The position numbers were made by a program, and so were the translations under genes. A stretch of DNA of 64,000 nt, from contig NZ_JAFIBI010000001.1 of assembly GCF_017832975.1 (NCBI RefSeq), forward strand, positions 4,526,001-4,590,000, written 5' to 3'. The notes beneath the pieces were generated by a model that worked only from the letters and a program-made list of their open reading frames with translations, made no database searches and was not told the origin of the DNA. This DNA is from Arthrobacter sp. PvP023 (lineage in GTDB: Bacteria > Actinomycetota > Actinomycetes > Actinomycetales > Micrococcaceae). Shown one piece after another: positions 42,353 to 50,943 of this stretch (the stretch's first letter is position 1; each line of letters begins with the position of its first letter).

Positions 42353-44032
42353 CTACTTGGCCGGTTCCAGCGACGTCAGGACCAGCACCGTGGTGGGGGC
42401 GCGGACTGACAGGGTGGCGTAAGGGTTCTCTTCCGTGGGCCAGCCGGTGAACCGGGTGTTGTTGTAAGCGCCCCATTCCGGGCCGGCGAACAGCGGGACG
42501 GTCGGGGCAACCGCGCTGTACTCCTCCTGGAGCTTGTCCGCGATCCTGTGCTGCGTGTCCTCGTCAGCGGCGGCCGCGAACTCGGTCAGCAGGGCATCGG
42601 CCTTCGGATCGCCGAAGCGGTGGTAGTTCTCGAAGGCCTTCTCCCCCACCGGCTTGACCGTGCTGGTGCCCATGATGCCCGCGAAGTACTTGTACGGGCT
42701 GGGGTCGTTGGCGCTCCACACGATGCCGGAATCGAAGTCACCGGTTTCGTAGCCTGCCACCACGGCAGCCCAGTCCGGGGAATCCACCTTGGCCGTGACG
42801 CCCACCTCGGCGAGGTTCTGTGCGATCACGTTGGCCACGGAGAGCCAGTCGGAGGACGCCGCGCCCACGGAGATCTTGAACTCGAACGGCTTGCCGTCCT
42901 TCAGGGTGCGCTTGCCGTCCGCGCCCTTGGCGTAGCCGGCCTTGTCCAGGAGCTTGTTGGCCTCGTCCACGTTGAGCTTGGTCCACTCGCAGTTGTCCTG
43001 GACCTCTTTGTTCTTCCACGTTTCGTAGTTGCCGGAAAGTCCGGTGCAGTCCGCCGGCTTGGTGTAGCCGCTCATTCCGATCTTGGTCACCTGGTCCCGG
43101 TCCACTGCCATGCTGAGGGCCTTGCGGACGTCCGTGTCGTTGAACGGGGCCTTGGTGGTATTGAGCTGCCAGTTGATCATGGAACCCGTGGGCGGGAACC
43201 AGTACTTGCGGTGGTCCGGGTCCTTGGAAATGAAGGTCTTCTCGATGTTGGGCATGTACTGGGGCGCCCAGTCCACGTCACCGTTCGCGGCGGCGAGGTT
43301 GGCGCCGTCGTTCCCGGCGAAGGCGAGCATCTTGATACCGGCGATCTTCTGCTTTTCCGGCTGCCAGTAGTTGGGGTTCTTCTTCAGCACGAAGGACTGG
43401 GCCTGGAAGGTGTCCACTTCGGTGTAGGGGCCCGTGCCCACCGGCTTTTCGTTGGCGTCCTTTTCGGGGTCGGCAATCTTGGACCAGACGTGGTCCGGCA
43501 GGATGCTCAACTGGCCGAGGTCGAACAGTGCCGGGGACCAGGCGGTCTTGAAGCTGAACTTGACCTGGTTGGCGCCCTCGGCCGTGACGGTGTCCAGGTA
43601 GTCGTAGCCGCCTTTGATCTTCTTCTGCAGCGCGAACGTGGTGACCACGTCGGCAGGGACCAGGGGCTGTCCGTCGGACCACTTGACGCCGTCGCGGAGG
43701 GTGAAGGTGATGGACTTGCCGTCCTCTGCGGCCTTCCATTCGCTGGCCAGCCACGGGGTGGTGTCGCCGTTGGCCGGGTTGTAGATGAGCAGGGACTCGT
43801 AGATGGCCTGCTGGGTCATGGGTGCCACGGTGGGGGCGAACGGGTTGAAGTTCCGGACGAACGTGCCCATGTCTTCGCGGGGAATCGTCAGGAGGGCGCT
43901 TTGGGCCGAGGCATCAGCCTTTGCGGAGCCGGTGTTGCCCGCGTTGGCGGAGCAGCCCGTGAGCACCAGGGCACCCATGGCCAGGCCGGCCGCTGCGATG
44001 CGGGCAGACCTCAGGAATCGTGCTTGTGTCAT
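42353..44032 (-). CDS. Family-5 (peptide-type) ABC substrate-binding lipoprotein of the fructan locus
   Basis: A 559-residue extracellular lipoprotein. A signal peptide ends in lipobox LTGC (lipidated Cys27); the mature protein is a family-5 solute-binding protein with NFNPFAPTVAPMTQQAIYES, the WSDGQPLVPADVVTTF motif, KPVGTGPY and FNDTDVRKALSMAVDRDQV. Such proteins usually bind peptides, but many actinobacterial and Thermotoga relatives bind oligosaccharides. Its operon contains GH32 hydrolases, so a fructo-oligosaccharide ligand is inferred. It heads the transporter genes, 78 bp behind the LacI gene. Confidence 0.9.
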   Translation of the reverse strand: MTQARFLRSARIAAAGLAMGALVLTGCSANAGNTGSAKADASAQSALLTIPREDMGTFVRNFNPFAPTVAPMTQQAIYESLLIYNPANGDTTPWLASEWKAAEDGKSITFTLRDGVKWSDGQPLVPADVVTTFALQKKIKGGYDYLDTVTAEGANQVKFSFKTAWSPALFDLGQLSILPDHVWSKIADPEKDANEKPVGTGPYTEVDTFQAQSFVLKKNPNYWQPEKQKIAGIKMLAFAGNDGANLAAANGDVDWAPQYMPNIEKTFISKDPDHRKYWFPPTGSMINWQLNTTKAPFNDTDVRKALSMAVDRDQVTKIGMSGYTKPADCTGLSGNYETWKNKEVQDNCEWTKLNVDEANKLLDKAGYAKGADGKRTLKDGKPFEFKISVGAASSDWLSVANVIAQNLAEVGVTAKVDSPDWAAVVAGYETGDFDSGIVWSANDPSPYKYFAGIMGTSTVKPVGEKAFENYHRFGDPKADALLTEFAAAADEDTQHRIADKLQEEYSAVAPTVPLFAGPEWGAYNNTRFTGWPTEENPYATLSVRAPTTVLVLTSLEPAK

Positions 44033-44110
44033 GATGGATATCTCTTTCCTCGTCTTCGCTGTTGAAGGTGAAGGTGTGGTTGGGGTTGCTGTTCAGTAGT
44101 TGATTTGCCG

Positions 44111-45247
44111 TCAGACTGAATAGCGTTCTAGCAGCGGACAGTCGACCATTTGCTGATGTGCAATGATCGGCTGTCCGGCTGTAAGGCTTGCGAGTGTCTG
44201 GACACCCAGCGCACCCATCTCCTCGAAGGGCAACGCAACCGTGGTCAGCTTGGGCCTGAGGTAGGCCGCAATGAGTTCCTGGTTGTCGAAGCCGATCACG
44301 GCGATGTCTTGGGGGATGGCGAGCCCGCGCTCCTTGATGGCGTCGTAAGCGCCCATAGCCATCCGGTCGTTGAGGCAGAACAGGGCAGTTGGCCTGCCTG
44401 CCCCGGCCCGATATTTGTCAAGAATTTCGCAGGCGGCCTCGTAGCCGCCATCCGCCGTCGCATGTCCTGAGACGACGAGTTCAGGATCCAGTTCCAGCCC
44501 TGCTTTGGCGAGTGCTTCGCGGCATCCTTCCAAACGGCCGACGGCGGCGGGAATGTCCGGATCCAAGTTGATGACACCGATTCTGGTGTGGCCGGCTTGC
44601 AGTAGACGCTCGACGGCGACGCGGCCCCCGGCGCGCTCGTCCGGAACGATCGAGGGCAGCTTCCCGTCCGCGTCAAAGCAGTTGATGAGGACCGTGGGGA
44701 CCTCGTTGGCGCTTTTAGGAACGTGCACGGCCCGGTGGTACGTGGCCGCGTAAAGAAGTCCTTCCACTCTCTGTTCCAGTAGCTTTTCAACGGCTGCATC
44801 TTCCATGCCCCGGTTTGGTCCTGTTGCATCGGCCTGGTCGGAGGGTGCGATGAGCAGGAACCGGCGGGACAGCCAGGCCTGGTCCTGCGCGCCCTTGATG
44901 ATGTCGACGGCGAACGGTGCCGTGACGATCTCCGTGACAATGCCATACCAGTCACTGCGCTGCGACGCGAGGGCCCGGGCACCGGCGTTGGGCCGGTATC
45001 CCAGGGTCTGGACCGCTTCGAGGATGCGGTGCTTGGTCTCCTCCGAAATGCTGGCGTTCTCGCGGTTGCTCAGGACGAAGGACACCGCGGTGCGGGACAC
45101 CCCGGCGGCCTTGGCCACGTCCGCCATGGTGACACCCCGGTGTGCGGGGGCCACGGAGGCGGCTTTGGAGACGGCTTTGGAGACGCCGGGGGCCGTCCGG
45201 GCCGGTGCGGCCGTCTTCGACGCCGCTGCCTGTGTGCTCTTCGCCAT
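44111..45247 (-). CDS. LacI-family regulator of the fructan transport operon
   Basis: A 378-residue LacI/GalR repressor with an unusual 38-residue Ala/Lys/Thr/Val-rich N-terminal extension before the helix-turn-helix (VTMADVAKAAGVSRTAVSFV, then SISEETKHRILEAVQTLGYR). The sugar-binding domain has FCLNDRMAMGAYDAIKERG and IGFDNQELIAAYLRP. Two palindromes with a central CGCG lie 58-101 bp upstream, so it is probably autoregulated. The importer and GH32 genes follow on the same strand with no terminator between, so the repressor would control the entire operon. The inducer is unknown; a fructoside is inferred. Confidence 0.9.
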   Translation of the reverse strand: MAKSTQAAASKTAAPARTAPGVSKAVSKAASVAPAHRGVTMADVAKAAGVSRTAVSFVLSNRENASISEETKHRILEAVQTLGYRPNAGARALASQRSDWYGIVTEIVTAPFAVDIIKGAQDQAWLSRRFLLIAPSDQADATGPNRGMEDAAVEKLLEQRVEGLLYAATYHRAVHVPKSANEVPTVLINCFDADGKLPSIVPDERAGGRVAVERLLQAGHTRIGVINLDPDIPAAVGRLEGCREALAKAGLELDPELVVSGHATADGGYEAACEILDKYRAGAGRPTALFCLNDRMAMGAYDAIKERGLAIPQDIAVIGFDNQELIAAYLRPKLTTVALPFEEMGALGVQTLASLTAGQPIIAHQQMVDCPLLERYSV

Positions 45248-45613
45248 TGAATGCTCCGAAAGTCTTGCCAGCGCTGGCCACCCTGGCCAGTTGAAACCTA
45301 CTACTAACGCGCGTTACTTCGAGCGTGTGATTTAGGTTACGCGCGTTACTGGGATGCTGTCAACGACCAATTTTCGGCGGCTCCGGCCTTGCGGGTGAAG
45401 CTACGGCGTTCCCGGGGCTTGCCCGCCGGCCCGAACCAAGACGGCGACGTTCTGCCAACAAAGTTAGGTTTCCAGGCCGGAGGCAGCGCGACACTTCGTA
45501 CCACCAGAAAATCCCCCCGAAATGGCCTAATCCCCCACGGCTTACGGGGGGAAACGACCACGCGACGGGGAAAACCGGCGGGCGGGAGCCTCGGGAGGCA
45601 GCCGGCGCTGGCC
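45248..45613. other. 366-bp intergenic region upstream of the fructan regulator
   Basis: The part near the LacI gene holds two operator palindromes. The remainder (45360-45613) has no convincing gene; it contains several GC-rich inverted segments such as TCCCCC...GGGGGA around 45530-45555, without a T-run, lying between two minus-strand genes. Confidence 0.6.
45305..45348. promoter_or_regulatory. Paired palindromic operators of the fructan LacI regulator
   Basis: TAACGCGCGTTA (45305-45316) is a perfect 12-bp palindrome. TTACGCGCGTTA (45337-45348) repeats it with one base changed (core ACGCGCGT perfect). Their centres are 32 bp apart, about three helical turns, so two repressor dimers would lie on the same face of the DNA. 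The pair lies 58-101 bp upstream of the LacI start. Confidence 0.75.
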
Positions 45614-46081
45614 TCAGGAGGGGGCGCCATCCTGCGGGTCGGCTCCGTGGACCACCATCACGGGACACTGGGCATGCTCCGCGCAGGCCGAGCTGACCGA
45701 TCCCAGCAAGAGCCCGGCAAAGCCGCCGTGGCCGCGTGAACCCACAACCAGCATCTGGGCACTGCGGCTTTCCTCGATCAGGACGTAGGCAGCGTGCCCC
45801 ATGACGGTCCGCTGGGTGAGACCGTGAGGCGGCTTATCGCCAAAGGCAGCCGTGAGCGCTTCCTTGAGAACCTCCCTGGCTCCTGCCTCCGGGTCCCAGT
45901 CCGGCGGCGTGGACCAGCCGAAACCCGTATCAACCGGGAAGTGCCAGGCGGCAACGGCCGTAATCGTGGCGTCCAGGGCAGGGGCAATCCGGGCGGCCCA
46001 GCGCAGCGCTGCGACAGACATCGCGGAACCATCAACACCGACAACGATCCGAGGTTTCTCTTGGCTTTGTGACGGACCCAT
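45614..46081 (-). CDS. Universal stress protein, single domain
   Basis: A 155-residue UspA-fold protein. It opens with IVVGVDGSAMSVAALRWAAR and ends with the ATP-binding motif GSRGHGGFAGLLLGSVSS (G-x2-G-x9-G-S), so it should bind ATP. USPs of this group act in stress or dormancy responses. ATG 46081 is preferred because the fold begins a few residues later; a GTG nine codons upstream is possible. It stands alone next to the tRNA array. Confidence 0.88.
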   Translation of the reverse strand: MGPSQSQEKPRIVVGVDGSAMSVAALRWAARIAPALDATITAVAAWHFPVDTGFGWSTPPDWDPEAGAREVLKEALTAAFGDKPPHGLTQRTVMGHAAYVLIEESRSAQMLVVGSRGHGGFAGLLLGSVSSACAEHAQCPVMVVHGADPQDGAPS

Positions 46082-46194
46082 GCCTGAGAATAGCGCCATC
46101 CGCGGCACCGGACATCGGGCCGAACGGCTCTACCTTCGCAAAGTCCGCGGTTAAAGAAGAAAAGCACCAGCTCCGAAGAACTGATGCTTCCCAG

Positions 46195-46270
46195 TGGTGG
46201 CTCCGACCGGCGTCGATCCGGTGACCTTTCGATTTTCAGTCGAACGCTCTACCAACTGAGCTACAGAGCC
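46195..46270 (-). tRNA. tRNA-Phe (GAA)
   Basis: A full cloverleaf is visible on the minus strand: acceptor GGCTCTG with CGGAGCC, D-arm GCTC-AGTTGGTA-GAGC, anticodon stem TTCGA/TCGAA around CTGAAAA (anticodon GAA), T-arm ACCGG-ATCGACG-CCGGT. The 3' CCA is encoded (46195-46197). It is the last of three tRNAs transcribed in this direction. Confidence 0.95.
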
Positions 46271-46318
46271 TAGGTGACATGTCACCTTGACGGCCGGAAT
46301 TTCTTCTGGCAATCAGAG

Positions 46319-46392
46319 CGACCCTGACGGGACTTGAACCCGCGACCTCCGCCGTGACAGGGCGGCGCGCTAACCAACTGCGCTACAGGGCC
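46319..46392 (-). tRNA. tRNA-Asp (GTC)
   Basis: The minus strand folds into a cloverleaf with acceptor GGCCCTG/CAGGGTC, D-arm GCGC-AGTTGGTTA-GCGC, anticodon stem CCGCC/GGCGG around CTGTCAC (anticodon GTC) and T-arm CGGG-TTCAAGT-CCCG. CCA is not encoded. It lies between tRNA-Glu and tRNA-Phe. Confidence 0.95.
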
Positions 46393-46488
46393 TTGCTATT
46401 TTCTTGCTGTCTGCAGTATCGCTACTGCAATTTTTCAAGGCCTTTAGCCTACCAGACTTTTCCATCCGGTTTGACCACATTCCTTGCG

Positions 46489-46561
46489 TACCCCCAACGG
46501 GATTCGAACCCGTGCCGCCGCCGTGAAAGGGCGGTGTCCTAGGCCGCTAGACGATGGGGGC
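46489..46561 (-). tRNA. tRNA-Glu (TTC)
   Basis: The minus strand gives acceptor GCCCCCA with TGGGGGT (first pair G-U), anticodon stem CCGCC/GGCGG around CTTTCAC (anticodon TTC) and T-arm ACGGG-TTCGAAT-CCCGT. CCA is not encoded. It is the first tRNA of the Glu-Asp-Phe array. Confidence 0.95.
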
Positions 46562-46594
46562 CTGAACTCAATCCGGCTCTGTCAGGGCAAAAAT

Positions 46595-46618
46595 AAAGGG
46601 CCGAAGCCTTTCGTTTTT
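46595..46618. terminator. Weak terminator-like hairpin upstream of the tRNA array
   Basis: AAAGG (46595-46599) pairs with CCTTT (46607-46611) and is flanked by T-rich runs on either strand (CGTTTTTG on plus, ATTTTTG on minus). It lies between tRNA-Glu and the divergent PHP gene, so what it would terminate is unclear. Confidence 0.3.
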
Positions 46619-46734
46619 GTCCTTTCGAGTTGCTCCGAACTGGACTATAAAAGTGTAGGGCAGACCCCGGGAATATCCAAAATCGGCATCACACTGCCGC
46701 AGGATCCGGTGCAGGGCGGGTGCAAGATGGACTC

Positions 46735-47754
46735 ATGGATGCCGTTGATGCCCTCAATGAGATCGCCTTCTGGCTGGAACGCGAGCTGGCCCCCACGTTC
46801 AAGGTCCAGGCCTTCCGGAAAGCGGCCGGGATCATCGGAGCCCTCGACCCGGGCGAGGTCGAGGCCCGGGCGCGCAACGGCCGGCTGAAGAGCATGAAGG
46901 GAATCGGGGACAGGACCTTCGAGGTGATCAGGCAGGCGGTGGACGGCGGCGTCCCCGACTACCTCGAGGGCCTGCGCCAACGCGGGCAGCAGCCGCTCGC
47001 GGAAGGCGGCACGGAACTGCACGCCGCCTTGCGTGGAGACCTGCACAGCCACAGCGACTGGTCCGACGGCGGGTCTCCGATCGAGCTCATGGCCGATGCC
47101 GCCCGCACCTTGGGCCGGGAGTACCTTGCCCTGACCGACCACTCCCCCAGCCTCAAGATCGCCAATGGCCTGAGTGCCGAACGGCTTCGGGAACAGCTCG
47201 ACGTCGTTGCGGACGTCAACGCCGGCAGCGGCGGTTTCCGCCTGCTCGCTGGCATCGAGGTGGACATCCTGGAGGATGGCACACTGGACCAGTCCCCGGA
47301 CATGCTGGACCGCCTGGACGTTGTGGTGGCGAGCGTCCACTCCAAGCTCCGTTCGGACCGGCGCACCATGACCGCGCGGATGTTGGGCGCCATCAGCGAT
47401 CCGCACATGAACGTCCTGGGCCACTGCACCGGACGGCTGCTCCAGGGATCCCGGGGAACGCGGCCCCAGTCGGAGTTCGACGCCGAGCGAGTGTTCGCCG
47501 CGTGCGCCGAGCAGGGGGTCGCCGTCGAAATAAATTCCCGCCCCGAGCGGCAGGATCCGCCGGACGAGCTGATCCGGCTGGCCATCGACGCCGGCTGCCT
47601 CTTCAGCATCGACAGCGACGCCCATGCTCCGGGCCAGCTGGATTTCCTGCAGTACGGCGCAGCACGTGCGGCATCGAACGGCGTGCCGGCCGAGCGGATT
47701 GTCAACACCTGGCCGCTGGACCGCCTGCTGGAGTGGTCCGGACGCGGGGCCTAG
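46735..47754 (+). CDS. PHP-domain phosphoesterase with N-terminal HhH region
   Basis: A 339-residue protein resembling the C-terminal half of bacterial DNA polymerase X. An N-terminal helical region has a helix-hairpin-helix-like motif (LKSMKGIGDRTFEVIRQA). The PHP metal-binding core follows: GDLHSHSDWSDGG, YLALTDHS, GIEVDIL, VVASVHSK, LGHCTGR and FSIDSDAHAP. PHP proteins are trinuclear-metal phosphoesterases such as histidinol phosphatase or 3'-exonucleases. Family members of this length lack a polymerase palm domain; a DNA-related or nucleotide phosphatase role is inferred. The ATG at 46735 starts MDAVDALNEI. Confidence 0.85.
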   Translation: MDAVDALNEIAFWLERELAPTFKVQAFRKAAGIIGALDPGEVEARARNGRLKSMKGIGDRTFEVIRQAVDGGVPDYLEGLRQRGQQPLAEGGTELHAALRGDLHSHSDWSDGGSPIELMADAARTLGREYLALTDHSPSLKIANGLSAERLREQLDVVADVNAGSGGFRLLAGIEVDILEDGTLDQSPDMLDRLDVVVASVHSKLRSDRRTMTARMLGAISDPHMNVLGHCTGRLLQGSRGTRPQSEFDAERVFAACAEQGVAVEINSRPERQDPPDELIRLAIDAGCLFSIDSDAHAPGQLDFLQYGAARAASNGVPAERIVNTWPLDRLLEWSGRGA

Positions 47755-47796
47755 CAGCCCGGACATGACGGCCGGCTCGGAACGTTCAGGCGGAAC

Positions 47797-48399
47797 TCAA
47801 CTGACCAGCAGGACGGCCATCGTCACCATGACGGCGGCGATGACGGCATCAAGGATGCGCCACGCGCTCCGGCTCCGGAAGACCGGCGCCAGGAACCGTG
47901 CGCCCACGCCCAGGGCCGTGAACCAGGCGATGCTGGCCAGTCCCGCGCCGGCGGCGAACCACCACTGGCCGTCCGGACCGTGCGTACTGGCCAGCGACCC
48001 GAGCAGCAGCACGGTGTCGAGGTAGACGTGCGGGTTCAGCCACGTGAACGCGAGGCCTGTCCCCAGGACGGCTGCCCAGCTGACAGCGCGGGCCGGTTCC
48101 AGCTGACCAAGCGCCTGCCCCCGGATGGCGCGCCAGGCGGCAATGGCTCCGTAGCCCGCCAGGAAAGCGGCCCCCGCCCAGCGCACCACCTCGAGCACCG
48201 CCGGGGCGCGTTCAATGACGACGCCGATGCCGGCCACGCCCAGCAGGATCAGCACAAGGTCTGAAACCGCGCAGACCGCGACAACCAGCGCCACATGCGA
48301 GCGCTGGATGCCTTGGCGGAGGACGAAGGCATTCTGGGCGCCGATGGCGACAACGAGTGACAGGCCGCTGGCCAGTCCTGAGAGCACGGGAAGAATCAC
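47797..48399 (-). CDS. LysE/ArgO-family amino-acid exporter
   Basis: A 200-residue membrane protein with six spans. The opening (GLASGLSLVVAIGAQNAFVL, then RQGI) and AFTWLNPHVYLDTVLLLGS are the family signatures. LysE/ArgO proteins export lysine and arginine. A GTG start is used. It is divergent from a LysR-type regulator of the LysG/ArgP group, the classical arrangement for this exporter, with a 69-bp shared control region. Confidence 0.93.
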   Translation of the reverse strand: MILPVLSGLASGLSLVVAIGAQNAFVLRQGIQRSHVALVVAVCAVSDLVLILLGVAGIGVVIERAPAVLEVVRWAGAAFLAGYGAIAAWRAIRGQALGQLEPARAVSWAAVLGTGLAFTWLNPHVYLDTVLLLGSLASTHGPDGQWWFAAGAGLASIAWFTALGVGARFLAPVFRSRSAWRILDAVIAAVMVTMAVLLVS

Positions 48400-48468
48400 G
48401 CCTTCAACGGTATGAGGACTGTCCGCATGAAACCAGTTAAAGATTCTTTCATTCGATAAGATGAGCTA
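48400..48468. promoter_or_regulatory. Shared control region of the exporter and its LysR regulator
   Basis: This 69-bp AT-richer gap lies between the divergent exporter and regulator genes. It contains a TAAGAT hexamer (about 48457) close to the regulator start, giving little room for a leader. In lysE/lysG systems the regulator binds this gap and activates the exporter when lysine or arginine is high. Confidence 0.5.
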
Positions 48469-49350
48469 ATGATCGACCTCCATCCGGACCAGGCCCGGAC
48501 TCTCGCGGCCATCGTCGCGCAGGGAAGTTTCGACGCCGCCGCCAGCCACCTTTCCGTCACTGCCTCCGCCGTGAGCCAGCGCATCCGCGCACTCGAGGTG
48601 GCCGTCGGCCGCCCCGTGCTGAGAAGGACGAGGCCCATCGAGCTGACCGAGTCCGGCCAGGCCGTGGTGCGGTTCGCCCGGCAACTCGAAATGCTCTCGG
48701 CAGACCTCGCCGATGAACTGCAGCCGGGGAACCCGCACCCGGACACCCGCCTGACGCTGGTGATCAACAGCGACTCGCTGCACACCTGGGCGATGGCCGG
48801 GCTGGCCGCGGTGGCCGGCACGGTCCAGCTGGAGATCCTGCGCGAGGACCAGGACTATTCGCTGGAGCTCCTCCGCAGCGGGGCAGCGGCGGCGGCCATC
48901 ACGGCCACCCAAAAGCCGGCCCCGGGCTGCACTTCGCGCCGGCTCGGCGTCATGCGCTACCTCCCGGTCTGCACTCCGGCCTTCGCCGGATCGTGGTTCG
49001 ACGGCGGCGCCACGGCGGAGTCACTGGCCAAGGCTCCCGTCATCATCTTCGACCGCAAGGACGACCTCCAGGACCGCTACCTGCGGCGGTTCAGCCGGAA
49101 ATCCCTCCAACCGCCCCGCCATTACGTGCCGGCGGCACACGAGTTCGGCGAGGCGATCCGGCTGGGCATGGGGTGGGGCCTGCTTCCCGAGCTGGAAATC
49201 GGCGACGACCTCGACCAGGGCACGCTGCGGCTGATGGCTTCCAAGTCCTTAGTCGATGTGCCGCTGCACTGGCAGCAGTGGCGTTATGGCTCGGCAGTCC
49301 TGGACGGCGTGGCCGCCGCCATCCAGGACGCTGCACGCGTGCTGAGGTGA
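48469..49350 (+). CDS. LysR-family regulator of the ArgP/LysG type
   Basis: A 293-residue LysR regulator. The N-terminal winged helix (MIDLHPDQARTLAAIVAQGS, then TASAVSQRIRALEVAVGRPV) is the ArgP/LysG type, followed by the effector domain with LTLVINSDSLHTWAMAGLAA, the characteristic NSDSL(A/H)TW motif of that group. It should sense basic amino acids and activate the divergent exporter gene. Length is typical. Confidence 0.93.
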   Translation: MIDLHPDQARTLAAIVAQGSFDAAASHLSVTASAVSQRIRALEVAVGRPVLRRTRPIELTESGQAVVRFARQLEMLSADLADELQPGNPHPDTRLTLVINSDSLHTWAMAGLAAVAGTVQLEILREDQDYSLELLRSGAAAAAITATQKPAPGCTSRRLGVMRYLPVCTPAFAGSWFDGGATAESLAKAPVIIFDRKDDLQDRYLRRFSRKSLQPPRHYVPAAHEFGEAIRLGMGWGLLPELEIGDDLDQGTLRLMASKSLVDVPLHWQQWRYGSAVLDGVAAAIQDAARVLR

Positions 49351-49390
49351 GCGCCACAAACCCGAAAGCACTCCACCGCGGAGCGGGACG

Positions 49391-49738
49391 CTAGCACTGG
49401 CAGACCATCAGGGCATTGCCGTCAGGATCCCGGAAGTTGAACCATTGCCCGTGCTGGATGTCCGCCGGATCGGCGCCCAGTTCAACCGCATAGTTGTGCG
49501 CTGCCTGGACGTCCTGGGTGTCGAGATGAAAAGCGGGCACCTTGAAAACGACGTCCTGCGAATAAATCCTGCTGTCCAGGACGAGTCCGGTGCCCTCGAC
49601 CGGCAGCACATAGAGGTGACCAAAGAGGATCTCGCCATCGGCCGGTACACCCAGCAGCCGGCAGTACCAGTCCCTGGCCGCTTCCACATCGCTGACCGGG
49701 ACAAAGACCGTGCCAATTCTCGGCGTGATCGGATTCAT
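49391..49738 (-). CDS. VOC-family (glyoxalase/bleomycin-resistance-like) protein
   Basis: A 115-residue vicinal-oxygen-chelate protein with the two beta-alpha-beta-beta-beta units (RIGTVFVPVSDVEAARDWYC, then FHLDTQDVQAAHNYAVELGA and FRDPDGNALMVCQC). Metal ligands of enzymatic members are not all evident, so catalysis is uncertain. GGAAGGAG lies upstream of ATG 49738, which decides against a longer frame. Confidence 0.85.
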   Translation of the reverse strand: MNPITPRIGTVFVPVSDVEAARDWYCRLLGVPADGEILFGHLYVLPVEGTGLVLDSRIYSQDVVFKVPAFHLDTQDVQAAHNYAVELGADPADIQHGQWFNFRDPDGNALMVCQC

Positions 49739-49932
49739 GGAACTCCTTCCGCATCCATGACCTGCCAGCCACGGGATGGACGTTTTCGACATGTTGGCTC
49801 GAGTCTAGGTCGTAACCGTTTGGATTTGGCGCCCCGGCGGCGCCACCGGCACCGGCAACTTTGGCAGGATCTCGACTAGACGTGGCCGATTTCCGCCAGC
49901 CCCACCGCGGCTGCAAGGGCTAGATTGGCAGC

Positions 49933-50934
49933 ATGGCAACCACCGCCGAATCCGGCCCCACGCCGTCCGCCGGCCCCCACGAAGGGTCTTCGCACGCCGC
50001 ACCAGCACCTGCCCCGCAACCACCGTCACACGGCAACACCCCCGCGCCGCATCCCTCCCCCGGGAAGGCGCCGGTCAACAAACTGGGCGTCGCCGCCGTC
50101 GTCGTCACCGTGGTCCTGTGGGCCTCCGCGTTCGTGGGAATCCGCGCCGTGGGCCCAAGCTTCTCACCCGGTTCCCTGACCCTGGGACGGCTGGCGATTG
50201 CCGCCGTCGTCCTCGGCCTGGTGGTGCTGCCCAAGCTGCGGATGCTGCCCAAGGGCCGGGAATGGTGGCCCATCCTCGCCTACGGCGTGATGTGGTTCGG
50301 CGGCTACAACGTGGCCCTCAACGCCGCCGAGCACCTGCTGGACGCCGGCACCGCCGCCCTGCTGATCAACGTCAACCCCATCCTGGTGGCAGTGATGGCC
50401 GGACTCCTGCTCAAGGAAGGCTTCCCGCGCTGGCTGATCATCGGCAGCCTGATAGCGTTCACCGGCGTCGCTGTGATTGCGCTCAGTTCGGGACAGCGTT
50501 CGACGGCGGATGTGGCCGGCGTGCTGCTCTGCCTCCTCGCCGCTGTGCTCGCCGCCGTCAGCGTGATCATCCAGAAGCCCGTGCTGAGGAAGTTCCCCGC
50601 GGCCCAGGCCACGTGGTTCGGCATCATGGTGGGTGCAGTCTGCTGCCTGCCGTTCAGCGGCCAGCTGGCCGTCGAGCTGCAGCAGGCGCCGCTCCCGGCC
50701 ACCCTGGGGCTGGTGTACCTGGGGATCTTCCCGACGGCGATCGCCTTCACCACCTGGGCGTATGCGCTGTCCCTCATCGATGCCGGGAAGCTGGCCGCCA
50801 CCACGTACCTGGTGCCCGGCACCACCATCCTCATCTCCTGGTTGGTGCTCGGCGAAGTGCCCACTGTCTGGGGCCTTGTGGGCGGCGTGATCTGCCTGGT
50901 GGGAGTGGGGCTGACGCGGCGCAAATCCCGCTAG
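49933..50934 (+). CDS. EamA-family (DMT) transporter
   Basis: A 333-residue membrane protein with ten spans forming two EamA repeats. It has a 48-residue Pro/His/Ala-rich cytoplasmic N-terminal tail. Family signatures are VLWASAFVGIRAVGPSFSPG, ALLINVNPILVAVMAGLLLK and TTYLVPGTTILISWLVLGEV. DMT transporters export metabolites such as amino acids; the substrate is not deducible. Confidence 0.9.
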   Translation: MATTAESGPTPSAGPHEGSSHAAPAPAPQPPSHGNTPAPHPSPGKAPVNKLGVAAVVVTVVLWASAFVGIRAVGPSFSPGSLTLGRLAIAAVVLGLVVLPKLRMLPKGREWWPILAYGVMWFGGYNVALNAAEHLLDAGTAALLINVNPILVAVMAGLLLKEGFPRWLIIGSLIAFTGVAVIALSSGQRSTADVAGVLLCLLAAVLAAVSVIIQKPVLRKFPAAQATWFGIMVGAVCCLPFSGQLAVELQQAPLPATLGLVYLGIFPTAIAFTTWAYALSLIDAGKLAATTYLVPGTTILISWLVLGEVPTVWGLVGGVICLVGVGLTRRKSR

Positions 50935-50943
50935 AGTCTTGGT

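Noticed and set aside
42548..44065. Antisense open frame over the Opp-type binding protein.
   Set aside because: The minus-strand lipoprotein is complete with signal peptide and family motifs.
45410..45440. GGGGCTTGCCCGCCGGCCC as a second RAE.
   Set aside because: It lacks the CAAG half and no gene starts close to it on the proper strand.
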